Shown: positions 17,691 through 26,220 of the stretch, piece by piece
How the letters are laid out: each line of letters opens with the position of its first letter
Numbering within the stretch: the stretch's first letter is position 1
Source of the DNA: JARRQJ01 sp963761035
GTDB lineage: Bacteria > Pseudomonadota > Gammaproteobacteria > DRLM01
Length of the DNA stretch: 64,000 bases
Direction: 5' to 3'
Assembly: GCA_963761035.1 (NCBI GenBank)
Contig: CAVXFH010000002.1
Span: 2,728,001 to 2,792,000 of the forward strand
The notes under the pieces: model-generated
Seen by the model: only the letters and a program-made list of their open reading frames with translations
Databases searched by the model: none
Told to the model about the DNA's origin: nothing
Position numbers and translations under genes: made by a program

Positions 17691-18941
17691 ATGATTTTCC
17701 CGTTTTGTGCATTTCCCGGATTGACTGCCTTGATAGACGAATTTCCAAGAATCAAACGACTCCCTCCTTATGTGTTTAACATTGTCGGTGAGCTAAAGGC
17801 CAAGGCGCGCGCCAAGGGAGAGGATATTATCGATTTCGGTATGGGCAATCCCGATCAGCCCACACCGCGGCATATCGTGGACAAGCTGGTGGAGTCCGCA
17901 CAGCGTGGAGACACCCATCGCTATTCCGTGTCCAAAGGCATTCCGCGTCTGCGCCGCGCCATCTGCATGTGGTACAAGCGCCGTTTCAATGTGGACTTGG
18001 ATCAGGAGAGCGAGGCCATTGTCACCATCGGCTCCAAAGAAGGTTTGGCCCACTTGGCGCTGGCGACCATGGGACCGGGTGATGTCGCATTGGTACCTAA
18101 TCCGTCGTATCCCATCCATCCTTATGGATTCGTGATCGCCGGTGCGGATATCCGCCACGTGCCGCTGATACCCGGAGTGGATTTCTTTGAGGAATTGCAA
18201 AAGGCCATCAAGGCCTGCTGGCCGCAGCCCAAGATGCTGGTACTGAATTTTCCCGGCAACCCCACCACACAATGCGTGGAACTGGATTTCTTCGAAAAGG
18301 TGGTGGCCATCGCTCACGAGCATGGTATTTGGGTTATCCACGACCTGGCCTATGCCGACATTGTGTTTGACGGCTACTCGGCGCCGTCCATTTTGCAGGT
18401 GCCGGGCGCCAAAGACGTAGCGGTTGAATTTTTCACTCTTTCTAAAAGCTATAACATGCCGGGATGGCGTATCGGTTTTATGTGCGGCAATCCCAAATTG
18501 GTCGCCGCATTGGGGCGCATGAAATCCTACATGGATTACGGCATGTTTACGCCCATACAGATCGCGGCCATTACCGCCCTGGAAGGGCCGCAGGACTGCG
18601 TATCTCAAATTTGCGAAGTGTATCGCGGCCGCCGCGATGCATTGTGCAAGGGCTTGAACTCCATCGGTTGGGAAGTAACGCCGCCCCAGGGTGCGATGTT
18701 CGTCTGGGCGCCCATCCCTGAACCCTATCGGCATTTGGGCTCGTTGGAATTTTCCAAAAAGTTGCTGCAGGAGGCTAAGGTGGCGGTATCGCCGGGCATC
18801 GGCTTCGGCGAAAACGGCGACAGCCACGTGCGATTTGCCCTCATCGAAAACGAACATCGCAGCCGCCAGGCCATCCGCGGCATCCGCGATATGTTCCGGC
18901 GCGACTATGGCAAATTAAGCGCCGCCGGAGGCGGCAAGTAG
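17691..18941 (+). CDS. alaC: Alanine-forming aminotransferase AlaC
   Basis: A 416-residue PLP-dependent class I/II aminotransferase that resembles E. coli AlaC along its length from memory: GEDIIDFGMGNPDQPTP near the start, SNP/SYP substrate segments, and the PLP lysine K252 in TLSKSYNMPGW. It should transfer an amino group between pyruvate/alanine and 2-oxoglutarate/glutamate. The ATG at 17691 gives about 13 more N-terminal residues than the conserved core and abuts a GAGAG, so a later TTG start is possible. It is followed by hom after 23 nt and thrC, a conserved grouping that has led to occasional misannotation as an aspartate-pathway enzyme. Confidence 0.92.
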   Translation: MIFPFCAFPGLTALIDEFPRIKRLPPYVFNIVGELKAKARAKGEDIIDFGMGNPDQPTPRHIVDKLVESAQRGDTHRYSVSKGIPRLRRAICMWYKRRFNVDLDQESEAIVTIGSKEGLAHLALATMGPGDVALVPNPSYPIHPYGFVIAGADIRHVPLIPGVDFFEELQKAIKACWPQPKMLVLNFPGNPTTQCVELDFFEKVVAIAHEHGIWVIHDLAYADIVFDGYSAPSILQVPGAKDVAVEFFTLSKSYNMPGWRIGFMCGNPKLVAALGRMKSYMDYGMFTPIQIAAITALEGPQDCVSQICEVYRGRRDALCKGLNSIGWEVTPPQGAMFVWAPIPEPYRHLGSLEFSKKLLQEAKVAVSPGIGFGENGDSHVRFALIENEHRSRQAIRGIRDMFRRDYGKLSAAGGGK

Positions 18942-18964
18942 CGCGTTCGCGCAAAACTCGGAGA

Positions 18965-20287
18965 ATGAAATTGAAGCCGGTAAAGATAGGATTGTTGGGC
19001 TTGGGGACCGTGGGCGGCGGAACGGTCAAGGTTCTCAAGCGCAACGCCCAAGAGATTCAACGCCGCGCGGGGCGCGGCATTGTTATCGCTCAGGCTTGCG
19101 CGCGTGATGTAAAGCGGCAACGCAACTGCGATGTGGCAGGGATTCAGTTGACCGACGATCCTTTTGCGGTGGTGAACAATCCCGACTTGGCGGTCATCGT
19201 CGAATTGATCGGCGGTACGACTACGGCGCGGGAGTTGGTGGCCAGGGCTATTGCCAATGGCAAGCATGTGGTAACCGCCAACAAGGCGCTGATCGCCAAA
19301 CACGGTAACGAGATCTTCGCTCTGGCCCGTGAAAATGGCGTGATGGTCGCTTTCGAGGCGGCGGTAGCGGGCGGCATCCCCATCATAAAGGCGATCCGCG
19401 AAGGTTTGGCGGGCAATCGCATCGAATCACTGGCCGGCATCATCAACGGCACCGGCAATTTTATCCTTACCGAGATGCGCGACAAGGGCCGCGATTTCGC
19501 CGAGGTGTTGGCGGAAGCGCAGCGGCTGGGTTATGCCGAGGCCGATCCGACCTTTGATGTTGAGGGTATCGACGCCGCGCACAAGCTCACCATCCTGGCC
19601 TCGATTGCCTTCGGTATACCTTTGCAATTCGAGAAGGTATATACCGAAGGCATTACCCGCATCACCACCGACGATGTGCGATATGCCGAGGAACTCGGTT
19701 ATCGCATCAAGCATCTGGGCATCGCGCGCCGCACCGACAATGGTGTGGAGCTGCGGGTGCATCCGACCTTGATTCCCCATCGCCGCCTGATCGCCAATGT
19801 CGATGGCGTGATGAATGCGGTACTCGTCAAGGGCGATGCCGTTGGGCCGACTCTCTACTATGGCGCGGGCGCGGGCGCCGAGCCGACCGCCTCGGCGGTG
19901 GTGGCGGATTTGGTGGATGTAGTCCGCGCGTTGACCGCCGATCCCGAGAATCGCGTCCCGCATCTCGCTTTTCAGGCGGACGCCATGGCGGACATCCCTA
20001 TTCTCCCCATGACGGAAGTGGAGACTTCCTATTATTTGCGTATGCAGGCGGAAGACAGCCCCGGTGTACTGGCGGAAATCACCCGCATTCTCGGCGAGGC
20101 GGGTATTAGTATCGAAGCTATTATTCAAAAAGAGCAGGCTCCCGAAGCCGCGCATGTGCCAGTGATCATACTTACCCATGGAGTGCGCGAAGGCAAAATG
20201 AATGAGGCCATACTACGCATCGAAAATTTGGACTCGATCAACGGAGCGGTGACGCGCATCCGGGTGGAGTATCTGAACAGACAGTAA
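18965..20287 (+). CDS. hom: Homoserine dehydrogenase
   Basis: A 440-residue enzyme reducing aspartate semialdehyde to homoserine with NAD(P)H, the branch point to threonine and methionine. The N-terminal nucleotide-binding motif GLGTVGGG is at residues 12-19, the catalytic domain contains GTGNFILT and the EGIDAAHKL segment, and a C-terminal ACT domain (about 355-435, YYLRMQAEDSPGVLAEI) provides feedback sensing, usually by threonine. The length fits the monofunctional proteobacterial form. GGAG lies only one base before the ATG at 18965 but seven bases before an in-frame TTG at 18971, which may be the actual start. It sits between alaC and thrC. Confidence 0.96.
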   Translation: MKLKPVKIGLLGLGTVGGGTVKVLKRNAQEIQRRAGRGIVIAQACARDVKRQRNCDVAGIQLTDDPFAVVNNPDLAVIVELIGGTTTARELVARAIANGKHVVTANKALIAKHGNEIFALARENGVMVAFEAAVAGGIPIIKAIREGLAGNRIESLAGIINGTGNFILTEMRDKGRDFAEVLAEAQRLGYAEADPTFDVEGIDAAHKLTILASIAFGIPLQFEKVYTEGITRITTDDVRYAEELGYRIKHLGIARRTDNGVELRVHPTLIPHRRLIANVDGVMNAVLVKGDAVGPTLYYGAGAGAEPTASAVVADLVDVVRALTADPENRVPHLAFQADAMADIPILPMTEVETSYYLRMQAEDSPGVLAEITRILGEAGISIEAIIQKEQAPEAAHVPVIILTHGVREGKMNEAILRIENLDSINGAVTRIRVEYLNRQ

Positions 20288-20344
20288 CATATCCGCCGTC
20301 AGTCTATAGTTTAGTGCTTAGAGCACGGCCCATTGGAGGAATAT

Positions 20345-21427
20345 ATGCCGTTTCACCCCCGTTATACCGGGCTCATCGATAAATACCGCGACCGTCTGCC
20401 GGTGCATGACGATACACGCATCATCAGCCTCGGCGAAGGCAACACGCCGCTGATTCGCCTGCACAACATTCCGCGCGAATTAGGTAAGGACGTGGATATC
20501 TACGTCAAGTACGAAGGGCTGAATCCTACCGGTTCATTCAAGGACCGCGGCATGACTATGGCGGTGACCAAAGCGGTGGAAGAGGATAGCAAGGCCATCA
20601 TCTGCGCCTCCACCGGCAACACCTCCGCCGCCGCCGCCGCCTATGCCGCGCGCGCCGGGATTAGCGCCTTCGTGCTCATCCCGGAAGGTAAGATTGCTAT
20701 GGGCAAGTTGTCGCAGGCCATGATCCACGGCGCGGCGGTGATTCAGATCAAGGGTAATTTCGATGCGGGTATGCAGTTGGTGAAGGATGTAGCGAAGCAG
20801 GCGCCGGTGACCATCGTCAATTCTATTAATCCATTTCGTTTGCAGGGTCAGAAGACCGCCGCCTTCGAAATCGTCGAGGAGCTGGGTACTGCGCCGGATT
20901 TTCACTGTTTGCCCGTCGGTAACGCGGGCAATATCTCGGCGCATTGGATGGGTTATAAGGAATACCACGACCACGGCATTGTGAATAATTTACCGCGCAT
21001 GATCGGCTATCAGGCGAGCGGCGCGGCGCCCTTCATGCGCGGCAAGATGGTCGACAATCCCGATACTATCGCCACTGCGATACGCATCGGCCATCCCCAG
21101 AGCTGGGATTTGGCGTGGAAGCAGCAAAAGGAATCCAGCGGCTGGTTCGATGAATGCACCGACGAGGAGATACTCGCCGCACAACGCCTGCTGGCGGTGA
21201 AGGAGGGTGTATTTTGCGAACCCGCTTCCGCCATATCGCTGGCCGGCGCCATGCGCGATATCAAATCCGGCAAGATCGCATCCGGCAGCAAGATCGTTTG
21301 TACCTTGACCGGCCACGGACTTAAGGATCCGGATATCGCAATCAAGCAGAGCCATGGGCGTGTGCTGACGGTGGAGGCGACGCTGGATGCCGTGAAGAAG
21401 GCGATTTTGAGTAATATGATGCATTAG
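20345..21427 (+). CDS. thrC: Threonine synthase
   Basis: A 360-residue PLP enzyme converting O-phosphohomoserine to threonine. PLP-binding K66 lies in GSFKDRG; the phosphate-binding STGNTSAAAA loop follows at about residue 95. The length and sequence belong to the short bacterial type, not the long E. coli ThrC form. GGAGG at 20335-20339 lies five bases before the ATG at 20345, which decides the start; the frame is open to a TTG overlapping the ribosome-binding site. Fifty-seven nt separate it from hom, so alaC-hom-thrC is probably one operon. Confidence 0.96.
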   Translation: MPFHPRYTGLIDKYRDRLPVHDDTRIISLGEGNTPLIRLHNIPRELGKDVDIYVKYEGLNPTGSFKDRGMTMAVTKAVEEDSKAIICASTGNTSAAAAAYAARAGISAFVLIPEGKIAMGKLSQAMIHGAAVIQIKGNFDAGMQLVKDVAKQAPVTIVNSINPFRLQGQKTAAFEIVEELGTAPDFHCLPVGNAGNISAHWMGYKEYHDHGIVNNLPRMIGYQASGAAPFMRGKMVDNPDTIATAIRIGHPQSWDLAWKQQKESSGWFDECTDEEILAAQRLLAVKEGVFCEPASAISLAGAMRDIKSGKIASGSKIVCTLTGHGLKDPDIAIKQSHGRVLTVEATLDAVKKAILSNMMH

Positions 21428-21464
21428 GTCTAGGGCAAGCTCCGAATTTGATCAAGGTGGACTT

Positions 21465-21950
21465 ATGAATGAACAGCGACTTTACGATGCGGTACGGACT
21501 TCCCCGTTTGCCGTCGAATTAACTGAACAGCAATGTATTACTCTGGCTAAGATCGCTGAGATTCGCCAGCTTAAGGATGGCGAGGTATTGCTCAGTGAAG
21601 GCCATATGGACAACAGTGTCCACGTGGTCATCGGCGGTCAACTGGCGGTGGTCAAGGATAGCGACGGCGGCGGTCATGAAACCCTGCATGTTCTCAAGGC
21701 CGGTGAAATGGCCGGGGCCATGGGTTTTATCGACGGCTTGGAACACAGCGCCACCCTAACGTCCGTCGGTGATACCGAGGTATTCAGTCTGAGCCGGGAT
21801 AGATTTGAATCCCTGCTCAAGACCGACCCCCTGCTGGTATATAGAGTAATGCGCTCCATTATCCGCGGTATCCATACCATCGTGCGGAGAATGAACAACC
21901 AATACGTTCAGATGACCAACTACATTACCAAGCAACGCGGTCGTTATTGA
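21465..21950 (+). CDS. Cyclic-nucleotide-binding domain protein
   Basis: A 161-residue protein consisting almost entirely of one CAP/CRP-type cNMP-binding domain (about residues 15-130): FAVELTEQQCITLAKIAEIRQLKDGEVLLSEG, then an ELGAMGFIDG-like phosphate cassette (AGAMGFIDGLEHSA). No helix-turn-helix follows, so it is not a transcription factor by itself; the C-terminal 30 residues form a basic helix. It may sense a nucleotide or bind a partner. AAGGTGG precedes the ATG. It follows thrC by 37 nt and may be co-transcribed, without an obvious functional link. Confidence 0.85.
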   Translation: MNEQRLYDAVRTSPFAVELTEQQCITLAKIAEIRQLKDGEVLLSEGHMDNSVHVVIGGQLAVVKDSDGGGHETLHVLKAGEMAGAMGFIDGLEHSATLTSVGDTEVFSLSRDRFESLLKTDPLLVYRVMRSIIRGIHTIVRRMNNQYVQMTNYITKQRGRY

Positions 21951-22006
21951 TAACTCAATACGACTTTTGTCAGTCTGCACTTAAACGAAATTAGTTATGG
22001 TTGCCG

Positions 22007-22981
22007 CTATGGCTTAGCGGTGGGATAGGACCAAGGGTTGTCAACGGTTTCGTCCAAGTACGGCGCGTAATCGATGGTGCGCGGGTCATAACCTCCGTCA
22101 ACATAGACGTAACTGCTGTTGGACCCAAGGGGACTATTAAATCCTCCCGTGCGTGGCGTATAGGTGTACTTCCCGCCCGTGACAAAGGTGGTTTGACTAT
22201 CGTGAGCCATATCGAATGATGAAATGATACTGCCGGTGGTGGTATCGATGACGGACTGCACATTGGTCAAGGATGCCCCGGTGGGCGCCGTGTTCTTGTC
22301 TGTGAGCGTGAGATCGGTTGAATTATTGCTGAGCGCGATTCCGCTCAAATCCAAGATAAAGGAGGACGAGAAATCCGGATCGTTAATTCCTTGGGTTATT
22401 TTTGGCTTGTCGGCATAGGCGCCTTTAATAAACTCACTGCAAAAGGACGTATCGCAGGTCCACGTGCTGGTACCGGCATCCCAGGTACCACCTAAAACCA
22501 TGCGCACAAGGACACGATTTGGATTAGCGGTGCCATCTCCGGTGTTAGTGGTACTATTAGGCGCCAACACATTTACGGCAGCAGGTCCGGCAACGCCAAA
22601 ACTTGCCGAACACATGGACGTCGGACTGCACAAACCAGTCGCGGTGTCGAAGGTGGAGCCTTGACCGTTTGCCTGGATATAGACCTCTTCAGCGAAACCC
22701 GCAGCGGGGTCGCCAATGATATAATGCCAATAGTAATTGGTGACATTATTGGCCCCCGTCTCGGACACTAACTCGCCGGAGCCTCGGGCAGCATAGTTCA
22801 CGTCGGCATTTGTACAAACACCGTTGGTAACCGTGCAGGGATAGGTATAGGGCGTTTGACCCAATATAGTGCTAGTGCCATGGACAACCGCAGTGCTCGT
22901 CTGGCCTGAAAAATTCATGGCAAATTCGCCATGGGCGATAGAGGCAAAAGCTAAGGTTACCGCCCCTAATAAGCCGGGCAA
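22007..22981 (-). CDS. Unknown exported protein; signal peptide split by a frameshift at a 7-A run
   Basis: I do not recognise this approximately 324-residue protein. It is rich in Ser, Thr, Asn, Gly and Asp with few basic residues, and holds about six cysteines in CTVTNGVC, C..MCS and CDTSFC pairs, like a secreted beta-rich protein. The open frame has no ATG: it begins inside a signal peptide (LPGLLGAVTLAFASIAHGEFA). The missing n-region (MSRLRSVFTLAVAKK) is encoded just upstream, from an ATG at 23027, in another frame. The two frames meet exactly at seven adenines (22982-22988); removing one A gives a normal Sec signal peptide. It may be a sequencing error, a slippage switch or a decaying gene. 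Confidence 0.55.
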   Translation of the reverse strand: MPGLLGAVTLAFASIAHGEFAMNFSGQTSTAVVHGTSTILGQTPYTYPCTVTNGVCTNADVNYAARGSGELVSETGANNVTNYYWHYIIGDPAAGFAEEVYIQANGQGSTFDTATGLCSPTSMCSASFGVAGPAAVNVLAPNSTTNTGDGTANPNRVLVRMVLGGTWDAGTSTWTCDTSFCSEFIKGAYADKPKITQGINDPDFSSSFILDLSGIALSNNSTDLTLTDKNTAPTGASLTNVQSVIDTTTGSIISSFDMAHDSQTTFVTGGKYTYTPRTGGFNSPLGSNSSYVYVDGGYDPRTIDYAPYLDETVDNPWSYPTAKP

Positions 22982-22988
22982 TTTTTTT
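22982..22988 (-). other. Seven-A homopolymer at frame junction
   Basis: On the minus strand AAAAAAA separates the frame starting at the ATG at 23027 (reading GCC AAA AAA ATT) from the frame of the secreted protein body. One A fewer joins them into a continuous gene. Confidence 0.7.
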
Positions 22989-23027
22989 GGCGACAGCGAG
23001 GGTGAATACTGATCTCAGACGTGACAT

Positions 23028-23703
23028 ATAATCAGCAAAGGAAGTGCGGCAACTCAAAGTCTTTGTTGGGTGATCCATAAAGGCCTATGCTCCGTTTTAT
23101 CCCCCCGCCGTTAGAAAATCTTAAAACTTTTAACGTCTTTTTACGGCAGACCTAAAGATTACACACGGTCTTTACCCACGCATTGATAAGTCTACTCTTT
23201 GGCAATATTGATAGTCAACGAGGAAATTAAATATAATATCTTACAAATCAATGGTATCTAAATGATAAACGGGCCTGTAACCAGAATTATCGAAAATGAG
23301 TGCGGTATCTTGTATTCATTAGCCAAACATCAGCAGGCTAAACATAGGGGCTGGGCGGACCGAACACCGGGGAAATCGCGACAATTTTTCCTTAGTTGGA
23401 GGGCGGCGTATCTCGGAGCAGTGAGTGACCTTCTTAACCCGGCTAGCGAATGCCAAGCAGGTTCGTTATGCGATCGCCACGGAGACTGACGACTGTAATA
23501 ATAATTGGCTGGTAAAGAAAGCATGCCCCGCAGTTCTCAATACCGGAAGTGAAAGTCGCAGGACCAACGCTAATTTCTCCCAGTCGTCGTCCCGTAATGT
23601 TGTAATTCCCCCAAATATAGATCATGTCCATTGAGAAAAATCGCCTCTTCTGTTACTTTGTACTCCCATCTTGTATCGCTTACCCGCACATCTTTAGAGG
23701 TTC
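23028..23703. other. Gene-poor, AT-richer intergenic region before pyrG
   Basis: Only short, unconvincing reading frames occur here. The first 230 nt are AT-rich compared with the neighbours. A strong-looking plus-strand promoter lies at 23208-23237. No tRNA or riboswitch that I know was recognised. AGAGG lies three bases before the pyrG ATG at the right end. The minus-strand stretch at 23443-23631 reads as a 62-residue open frame without a ribosome-binding site and may be chance. Confidence 0.5.
23208..23237 (+). promoter_or_regulatory. Strong candidate sigma-70 promoter without an adjacent gene
   Basis: TTGATA (23208-23213), an 18-nt spacer and a perfect TATAAT (23232-23237). Transcription would begin near 23244, about 460 nt before pyrG. 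It could drive a long pyrG leader, a small RNA, or the weak 75-codon frame starting at 23262, which lacks a ribosome-binding site. Confidence 0.5.
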
Positions 23704-25338
23704 ATGACCAAGTTCATTTTTGTCACCGGCGGGGTGGTGTCATCCTTGGGGAAAGGCATTGCCTCGGCGTCTCTGGGCGCGATCCTCGAGGCTCGCGGCC
23801 TCAAAGTCACCCTGCTCAAGCTCGATCCTTATATTAACGTCGATCCCGGTACGATGAGCCCGTTTCAGCACGGTGAGGTGTACGTCACCGAGGACGGCGC
23901 CGAGACCGATTTGGATCTGGGTCATTATGAGCGTTTCGTACGCACACGCATGGGTAAATCCAATAACTTCACGACTGGGAAGATTTACGAAAATGTCATC
24001 CGCAAGGAACGGCGCGGCGACTACCTGGGCGGCACCGTGCAGGTAATTCCCCACATCACCGACGAGATCAAGCGTTGCATCCGGGCGGGAGCCGATGCCG
24101 CGGATATTGCCTTGGTGGAAATCGGCGGTACGGTGGGCGATATCGAATCGCTGCCTTTTTTGGAGGCCATCCGCCAGATGGGAGTGGAATTGGGTCGGGA
24201 GCATACCTTGTTCATTCACCTCACCTTGGTGCCCTTCATCGGCGCGGCCGGTGAATTGAAGACCAAACCCACCCAGCATTCAGTGGCGCAATTGCGATCC
24301 ATTGGTATTCAACCGGATGTGCTGATGTGCCGCGCCGACCGACCGTTGCCGGCGGATGAAAGGCGCAAGATCGCCCTGTTCACCAATGTGCGCGAGGAGG
24401 CGGTGATCTCCGCAACAGATGTGGACAACATTTACAAAATACCCCTGCTGCTCCACGATCAGGGCGTGGATCGGATTGTAGCCGAGCGCCTGCAATTGCA
24501 GGTGCCCGAGGCGGACCTCGGCGAATGGCGCCAGGTTATCGACGCCATGGATCATCCGGAGGGGGACGTTACCATCGCCATGGTAGGCAAATATGTAGAC
24601 CTCACGGAATCCTATAAGTCTCTTTCGGAAGCCCTTACCCACGCAGGAATTCAAACGCGTTCGCGAGTCCATATCAGGTATGTTGATTCGGAAGATATTG
24701 TGAAGCAAGGGACGGAACAACTGGCGGGGATGGACGCCATTCTGGTGCCGGGCGGTTTTGGCGAGCGCGGCATCAAAGGCAAGATTCAAGCGGTAGAATA
24801 CGCCCGGCGCAACAACATGCCTTATTTGGGCATTTGTTTGGGCATGCAGGTGGCCGTGATCGAATTCGCCCGCCATGTCGCGGGATTGGCGGATGCTCAT
24901 AGCACTGAATTCAACCCCGCCACCCCTTATCCTGTAATCGCCCTCATTACCGAATGGACGACAACCGAAGGCGGGGTAGAGCGGCGCAGCAGGGAGTCGG
25001 ACTTGGGCGGCACCATGCGGTTAGGCGCGCAAGCGTGCCGTTTGACGCCGGGATCCAAAGCCTATGCCGCTTACGGCAAAGACATGATCATGGAACGGCA
25101 TCGCCACCGTTACGAGTTCAACAATAACTTCCTCGAAACCCTGGAAGGCGCCGGCTTGCTGATCTCTGGCCGCTCCGCGGACGGTAAGTTGGTGGAGATG
25201 ATCGAAATTCCATCCCACCCCTGGTTCGTGGCATGTCAGTTTCATCCGGAATTTAAATCCACGCCTCGCGACGGCCATCCTTTGTTCACCAGTTTTATCC
25301 GCGCTGCCCGCGAGCAGCACGCGGCGTCTCGGAGATAG
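23704..25338 (+). CDS. pyrG: CTP synthase
   Basis: A 544-residue enzyme aminating UTP to CTP with glutamine nitrogen. The N-terminal synthetase domain opens with KFIFVTGGVVSSLGKGI (nucleotide-binding loop), and the C-terminal class I glutamine amidotransferase domain has nucleophile C378 in GICLGMQ, with the His/Glu pair in the FHPE segment near residue 520. Length matches the family (about 545). AGAGG lies close to the ATG. kdsA begins three nt after the stop, so the two are certainly co-transcribed; eno, ftsB, ispD and ispF follow in the order known from many gammaproteobacteria. Confidence 0.98.
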   Translation: MTKFIFVTGGVVSSLGKGIASASLGAILEARGLKVTLLKLDPYINVDPGTMSPFQHGEVYVTEDGAETDLDLGHYERFVRTRMGKSNNFTTGKIYENVIRKERRGDYLGGTVQVIPHITDEIKRCIRAGADAADIALVEIGGTVGDIESLPFLEAIRQMGVELGREHTLFIHLTLVPFIGAAGELKTKPTQHSVAQLRSIGIQPDVLMCRADRPLPADERRKIALFTNVREEAVISATDVDNIYKIPLLLHDQGVDRIVAERLQLQVPEADLGEWRQVIDAMDHPEGDVTIAMVGKYVDLTESYKSLSEALTHAGIQTRSRVHIRYVDSEDIVKQGTEQLAGMDAILVPGGFGERGIKGKIQAVEYARRNNMPYLGICLGMQVAVIEFARHVAGLADAHSTEFNPATPYPVIALITEWTTTEGGVERRSRESDLGGTMRLGAQACRLTPGSKAYAAYGKDMIMERHRHRYEFNNNFLETLEGAGLLISGRSADGKLVEMIEIPSHPWFVACQFHPEFKSTPRDGHPLFTSFIRAAREQHAASRR

Positions 25339-25341
25339 ACT

Positions 25342-26169
25342 ATGGAACTATGCGGCTTTGAGGCGGGACTCGATCGTCCCCTGTTTTTGATTGCAGGTCC
25401 GTGCGTTATAGAGAGCGAGACCCTGGCGCTGGAAACCGCCGGACGGCTCAAGGAAATTACCGTCCGTTTGGGTATTCCCTTTATCTACAAGTCATCCTTC
25501 GACAAGGCCAACCGTACTTCAATGTCAAGTTTCCGCGGCCTGGGCTTGGAAGCGGGATTGAAGATTCTCGAGAAAGTGAAAGAGCAGGTGATCGTTCCTG
25601 TGCTCACCGATGTCCATGAGGATACCCCCCTGGATGAAGTGGCGGCGGTGGTGGATGTTTTGCAGACACCGGCCTTTTTGTGTCGCCAGACTAACTTTAT
25701 TCAGCGCGTCGCCCGCCAGGGAAAACCGGTGAATATCAAAAAGGGTCAATTCCTCGCGCCTTGGGACATGAAAAATGTCGCGGAAAAGGCCTTGGCCGCG
25801 GGAAATCGCCGGATCATGGTCTGCGAGCGCGGCGTGTCTTTCGGCTACAATAATCTTGTATCTGATATGCGTTCCCTGGCCGTGATGCGCGAGACCGGTT
25901 GCCCGGTAGTGTTCGACGCCACCCATTCGGTGCAATTACCCGGCGGTGCCGGCGGCAAGTCCGGCGGGCAACGCGAATTCGTGCCGGTCTTGGCGCGAGC
26001 GGCGGTGGCGGTGGGTATTGCCGGTATTTTCATGGAAACTCACCCTGATCCCGATAAGGCGCTCAGCGACGGCCCCAATGCCTGGCCGCTAAGCCGGATG
26101 GAAGAGCTGTTGGCGGTGTTGAAGGAACTGGATCAAACCGTCAAGGCGCAGGGTTTTATCGAATTGTAG
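25342..26169 (+). CDS. kdsA: 3-deoxy-8-phosphooctulonate (KDO-8-P) synthase
   Basis: A 275-residue aldolase condensing phosphoenolpyruvate with arabinose-5-phosphate for the inner core of lipopolysaccharide. It begins with LFLIAGPCVIESE, the PEP-binding GPC motif, followed by KSSFDKANRTS, which is specific for KdsA as opposed to DAHP synthases (KPRTSPYSFQG). DATHSVQLPGG near residue 195 is the KdsA metal/substrate loop. It is a normal, full-length enzyme and shows that the cell makes KDO-containing LPS. It sits in the pyrG-kdsA-eno cluster. Confidence 0.98.
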   Translation: MELCGFEAGLDRPLFLIAGPCVIESETLALETAGRLKEITVRLGIPFIYKSSFDKANRTSMSSFRGLGLEAGLKILEKVKEQVIVPVLTDVHEDTPLDEVAAVVDVLQTPAFLCRQTNFIQRVARQGKPVNIKKGQFLAPWDMKNVAEKALAAGNRRIMVCERGVSFGYNNLVSDMRSLAVMRETGCPVVFDATHSVQLPGGAGGKSGGQREFVPVLARAAVAVGIAGIFMETHPDPDKALSDGPNAWPLSRMEELLAVLKELDQTVKAQGFIEL

Positions 26170-26220
26170 GGTGTGCGGCCGCGTCCTATAAACTTGTGCA
26201 TATAAAAGACGGAGCAGCAG

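Noticed and set aside
22004..22020. Hairpin CCGCTA/TAGCGG at the end of the secreted-protein gene, considered as a terminator
   Set aside because: No U-tract on either strand after the stem.
23262..23489. 75-codon frame behind the strong promoter at 23208
   Set aside because: No ribosome-binding site and no recognisable protein features; kept only as a possible transcript.
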